Shown piece by piece: positions 61,634 to 64,000 of a DNA stretch of 64,000 nucleotides; the stretch's first letter is position 1, and every line of letters starts with the position of its first letter. The stretch is from Lachnospiraceae bacterium (GTDB lineage: Bacteria; Bacillota; Clostridia; Lachnospirales; Lachnospiraceae), in the NCBI GenBank assembly GCA_015056865.1, contig SVFM01000006.1, forward strand, positions 1 through 64,000, written 5' to 3'. The position numbers and the translations under genes were made by a program. The notes below the pieces were generated by a model. It made no database searches and was not told where the DNA came from. It worked only from the letters and a program-made list of their open reading frames with translations.

Positions 61634-62371
61634 TTACAGATTAGTTAAATCTCCTTCTTGCACAAATTCGTCCAGATCTCTGATATTATCAAAAAAGCTC
61701 AAATATCTCTCTTTGGATGCCATTTTAATACATTCCAAAATACATTCCCTTGCACTTTTTTCTTCCTTATTGTACCAAAATGCATGGGTCAATATATGTA
61801 GATACTTATATTCTTCGGAACAAATAATTGCCCTGATGTCTTCCCTCCAATGCCGCCTGGAATCAGACACATATTTGAATGTTTTGAAAAACTGCTGGCT
61901 ATATGAATTGATCATCCCGGGAACAACTATGTCTTTTTCCAAAATCCATTTAGAAGGGCGATGCATAGAAACCGCATGAATGGGACTCTCTATGGAGGAT
62001 TCCAACTCTGCCTTTTCTTTTAAAATACATTCTACCATTTTTTCAGAGCTTTTAATCTCATATTTGGTCTCATCAAAATGTAGCCCTATTTTCCCCCCCA
62101 GTTTTTGCAGAACTTTTATTTTTTCTAATGATTGCCTGGAATTCACATTATAAAAATCCGTACCTAAAAGTATAAAATATGTGCCGTGGACACCATAAGT
62201 ATTTTCAATCCCGGCCAATTCCACAGCCTTATCAATAGAGGTATCTACATCATGACGCAATATAGCAGCCTTTTCATAATTGGCATAATCAGCATAATCG
62301 CAAATATGATAATGATATTCGTCCAACAATTTTAACAACTGGTAATAGCTTTCATAGGTAAATTTCACCAT
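61634..62371 (-). CDS. Polysaccharide deacetylase-fold protein (WbmS-like)
   Basis: A 245-residue protein. LRHDVDTSIDKAVELA near residue 38 carries the Asp-Asp-type metal region of the NodB/polysaccharide deacetylase fold, GLHFDETKYEI a conserved His, SMHRPSKW a further catalytic-type segment, and LHILTHAFW a C-terminal histidine. It resembles WbmS, encoded in Bordetella O-antigen clusters. Whether it deacetylates the product sugar is not known. It starts after GGAG and is coupled to the next gene. Confidence 0.7.
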   Translation of the reverse strand: MVKFTYESYYQLLKLLDEYHYHICDYADYANYEKAAILRHDVDTSIDKAVELAGIENTYGVHGTYFILLGTDFYNVNSRQSLEKIKVLQKLGGKIGLHFDETKYEIKSSEKMVECILKEKAELESSIESPIHAVSMHRPSKWILEKDIVVPGMINSYSQQFFKTFKYVSDSRRHWREDIRAIICSEEYKYLHILTHAFWYNKEEKSARECILECIKMASKERYLSFFDNIRDLDEFVQEGDLTNL

Positions 62372-62379
62372 AATTCTCC

Positions 62380-63693
62380 TTATAATACCTCAATATTGTC
62401 CTTCTCTGAAAGATTCTTTGTCACATTTTTTGTGTCAAAAATTACTACTGCATTTTTTTGTACCATTTCATAATCCACATTACTATGGGCAGTGGTAATC
62501 ATAACTAAGTCATAAGAAGCAACTATCTCGGGGGTAATTTCTTTTAATCCCACAACCGTTTTTCCGTATTCTTTATATTCAGCCACCCAGGGATCATAAA
62601 ACTCTACCTGTGCTCCTACCTTGTTTAATTCTTCAATCACGTGGATCGCAGGGCTTTCTCTATAATCATCAATATCCTGCTTGTATGCAACTCCTAAAAC
62701 CAAGACCTTGGCTCCATTGATAGCCTTCTTAAAACGATTTAAAATTTTAGATGCACGTTCTACACAATATTCCGGCATTCTGTCATTGATCATCATGGAG
62801 CTTTCGATCATGGATGTATGAAATCCGTATTCCCTTGCCTTCCAGGACAGGTAATAGGGATCCAGAGGAATACAATGTCCCCCCAGTCCCGGTCCGGGAT
62901 AGAAGGCTTGGAAACCGTAAGGCTTTGTCTTTGCCGCATCAATCACTTCCCAGATACTGATTCCCATTTTATGGCATAGAATAGTCAGTTCATTTACCAG
63001 TCCAATATTGATATTACGATACGTATTTTCAAGAATCTTTTCCATTTCTGCAATGGCCGGAGAAGAAACCTCATACACATCCCCGTCCAAAACTGCACGG
63101 TACATGGCCGCAATTACCTCTGTTGCCTCTTTTCCCACGCCGCCCACAACTTTAGGTGTGTTTTTGGTCTTATAGATCAAATTGCCGGGATCAACCCGCT
63201 CAGGAGAGAAACCAAGATAAAAATCTTCTCCGCACTTTAATCCTGATCCTTTTTCCAGAATAGGCTTTACCAGCTCCTGGGTTGTGCCGGGATAGGTTGT
63301 GGACTCCAGCACCACCATGGTATTGGGAGTCAGATATTTTGCAATTTCTTCTGTAGAAGACCTCACATAACTAATATCCGGCTGCTGATGAGAATCCAAT
63401 GGAGTGGGCACACAAATAGCCACAAAATCCACATCCTTGATAAAGGAAAAATCAGTTGTAGCAGATAACATCCCTTTTTTAGCCAGATCTGCCAAATCAT
63501 TATCCACCACATCACCAATGTAATTATGCCCTTGGTTTACCATAGCCACTTTCTGGCTTTGTACATCAAACCCAATGGTTTTAAAGCCGGCTTTTGCTTT
63601 TTCAACCGCCAAGGGCAAACCAACATACCCTAGGCCTACCACGCCACAAATAATCTTACGCTTATTTATTTTTTCCATCAAAATCTCTTTCAT
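62380..63693 (-). CDS. UDP-N-acetylglucosamine 6-dehydrogenase, WbpA-like
   Basis: A 437-residue nucleotide-sugar dehydrogenase. GVVGLGYVGLPLAVEKAKAG binds NAD; CVPTPLDSHQQPD, the catalytic-region LGFSPERVDPGN, and GPGLGGHCIPLDPYYL (catalytic cysteine) are intact. The sequence fits the WbpA group, making UDP-GlcNAcA from UDP-GlcNAc. The ATG at 63693 is chosen because GAGGAG lies seven bases upstream; the frame continues to 63732 and into the upstream gene. First committed step of the aminouronic acid branch. Confidence 0.92.
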   Translation of the reverse strand: MKEILMEKINKRKIICGVVGLGYVGLPLAVEKAKAGFKTIGFDVQSQKVAMVNQGHNYIGDVVDNDLADLAKKGMLSATTDFSFIKDVDFVAICVPTPLDSHQQPDISYVRSSTEEIAKYLTPNTMVVLESTTYPGTTQELVKPILEKGSGLKCGEDFYLGFSPERVDPGNLIYKTKNTPKVVGGVGKEATEVIAAMYRAVLDGDVYEVSSPAIAEMEKILENTYRNINIGLVNELTILCHKMGISIWEVIDAAKTKPYGFQAFYPGPGLGGHCIPLDPYYLSWKAREYGFHTSMIESSMMINDRMPEYCVERASKILNRFKKAINGAKVLVLGVAYKQDIDDYRESPAIHVIEELNKVGAQVEFYDPWVAEYKEYGKTVVGLKEITPEIVASYDLVMITTAHSNVDYEMVQKNAVVIFDTKNVTKNLSEKDNIEVL

Positions 63694-63721
63694 TTTTTCT
63701 CTCCTCTTTGCACCCATGTCT

Positions 63722-64000
63722 TTATTTTTCAATTCTTAAAGCCAAGGATTCATAGTCAAACATTTTATTTGCCAATCGATAGGAAGCGTCGCTTAACCGG
63801 TTTTTCAACATCGGCTCCTGTATCAATTTATATAGGGCATTATAAATATCTTCTGTGTCCTTTACCCACAATACATTGTCCTGAAAAAGTGCAAGATAAC
63901 TTTTCTGAGGATAAAGAAGAACGGGGGCACCGCAACATGTGGCATTGTTTGCTGTTATGGACTGACTGCCCGGCTGGGCATAAACATCACAAGCACATAG
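63722..64000 (-). CDS. Glycosyltransferase-like protein, C-terminal part (runs off window)
   Basis: The last 92 codons of a minus-strand gene that begins beyond 64000. The visible part includes CDVYAQPGSQSITANNATCCG and then APVLLYP, which resembles the nucleotide-sugar-binding end of GT-B glycosyltransferases, followed by a C-terminal helix region. It stops with TAA 28 bp before the WbpA-like start. Only the end is seen, so the family call is provisional. Confidence 0.6.
   Translation of the reverse strand, partial: LCACDVYAQPGSQSITANNATCCGAPVLLYPQKSYLALFQDNVLWVKDTEDIYNALYKLIQEPMLKNRLSDASYRLANKMFDYESLALRIEK

Overview
The window looks like chromosome from a strictly anaerobic, Gram-positive gut Clostridium relative, most likely in the Lachnospiraceae. 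This is inferred from gene content and signals, not from a marker gene. Supporting signs are AGGAGG ribosome sites and TTGACA/TATAAT promoters, a bile salt hydrolase, a 2-oxoacid:ferredoxin oxidoreductase with rubredoxin and flavodiiron protein, FeoAB iron uptake, a cell-wall protein with an LPXTG-like sorting signal, and xylan-sugar catabolism. No tRNA, rRNA or CRISPR array was seen.

Layout. 0.2-2.4 kb: a GntR(YtrA-type)/ABC exporter operon with an operator on its promoter. 2.5-10.5 kb: an accessory, defence-like stretch. It holds an AAA+ ATPase / subtilisin-like protease / membrane protein operon, an ATPase_2/DUF234 protein and a Fic protein. Each has a promoter carrying repeated palindromic operators, and the genes are separated by copies of a dispersed non-coding repeat. 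10.9-16.6 kb: a xylose module (GH120 beta-xylosidase, xylA, xylB, divergent AraC regulator) whose regulator has been hit at its 3' end by an intact IS1182-type element (16.5-18.3 kb). 18.4-24 kb: GH172 hydrolase, AraC, F420-ligase-like protein, LysR and glycerol-1-phosphate dehydrogenase. 24-30 kb: a large wall-anchored protein and an OPA-family transporter. 29.9-31.2 kb: a DUF3990/XRE toxin-antitoxin-like pair. 31.3-37.8 kb: an acetyltransferase plus a peptide/aminobenzoyl-glutamate cluster (M32 peptidase, amidohydrolase, AbgT, AbgB-like). 37.9-40.5 kb: feoA-feoB-Cys-rich protein. 40.7-45.3 kb: flavodiiron protein, rubredoxin (54 aa) and a two-subunit oxoacid oxidoreductase, a probable oxygen-detoxifying electron chain. 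45.4-49.8 kb: cation/proton antiporter, AraC, histidine phosphatase, NSS transporter. 49.84-50.06 kb: a 224-bp element with 52-bp perfect inverted arms, in front of the bile salt hydrolase. 51.1-64 kb: a capsule or cell-wall polysaccharide cluster, all on the minus strand. It has genes for UDP-FucNAc (CapE, CapF, CapG types) and for a UDP-GlcNAc3NAcA-like sugar (WbpA, WbpB, WbpE and WbpD types), and runs off the right end in a truncated glycosyltransferase-like gene.

The best candidates for something undescribed are the AAA+/subtilase/membrane operon, a phosphoribosyltransferase + DprA-like pair with its own promoter inside the UDP-FucNAc genes, the giant inverted repeat, and the dispersed repeat family. 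No database search could be run. Family calls rest on motifs and remembered family features.
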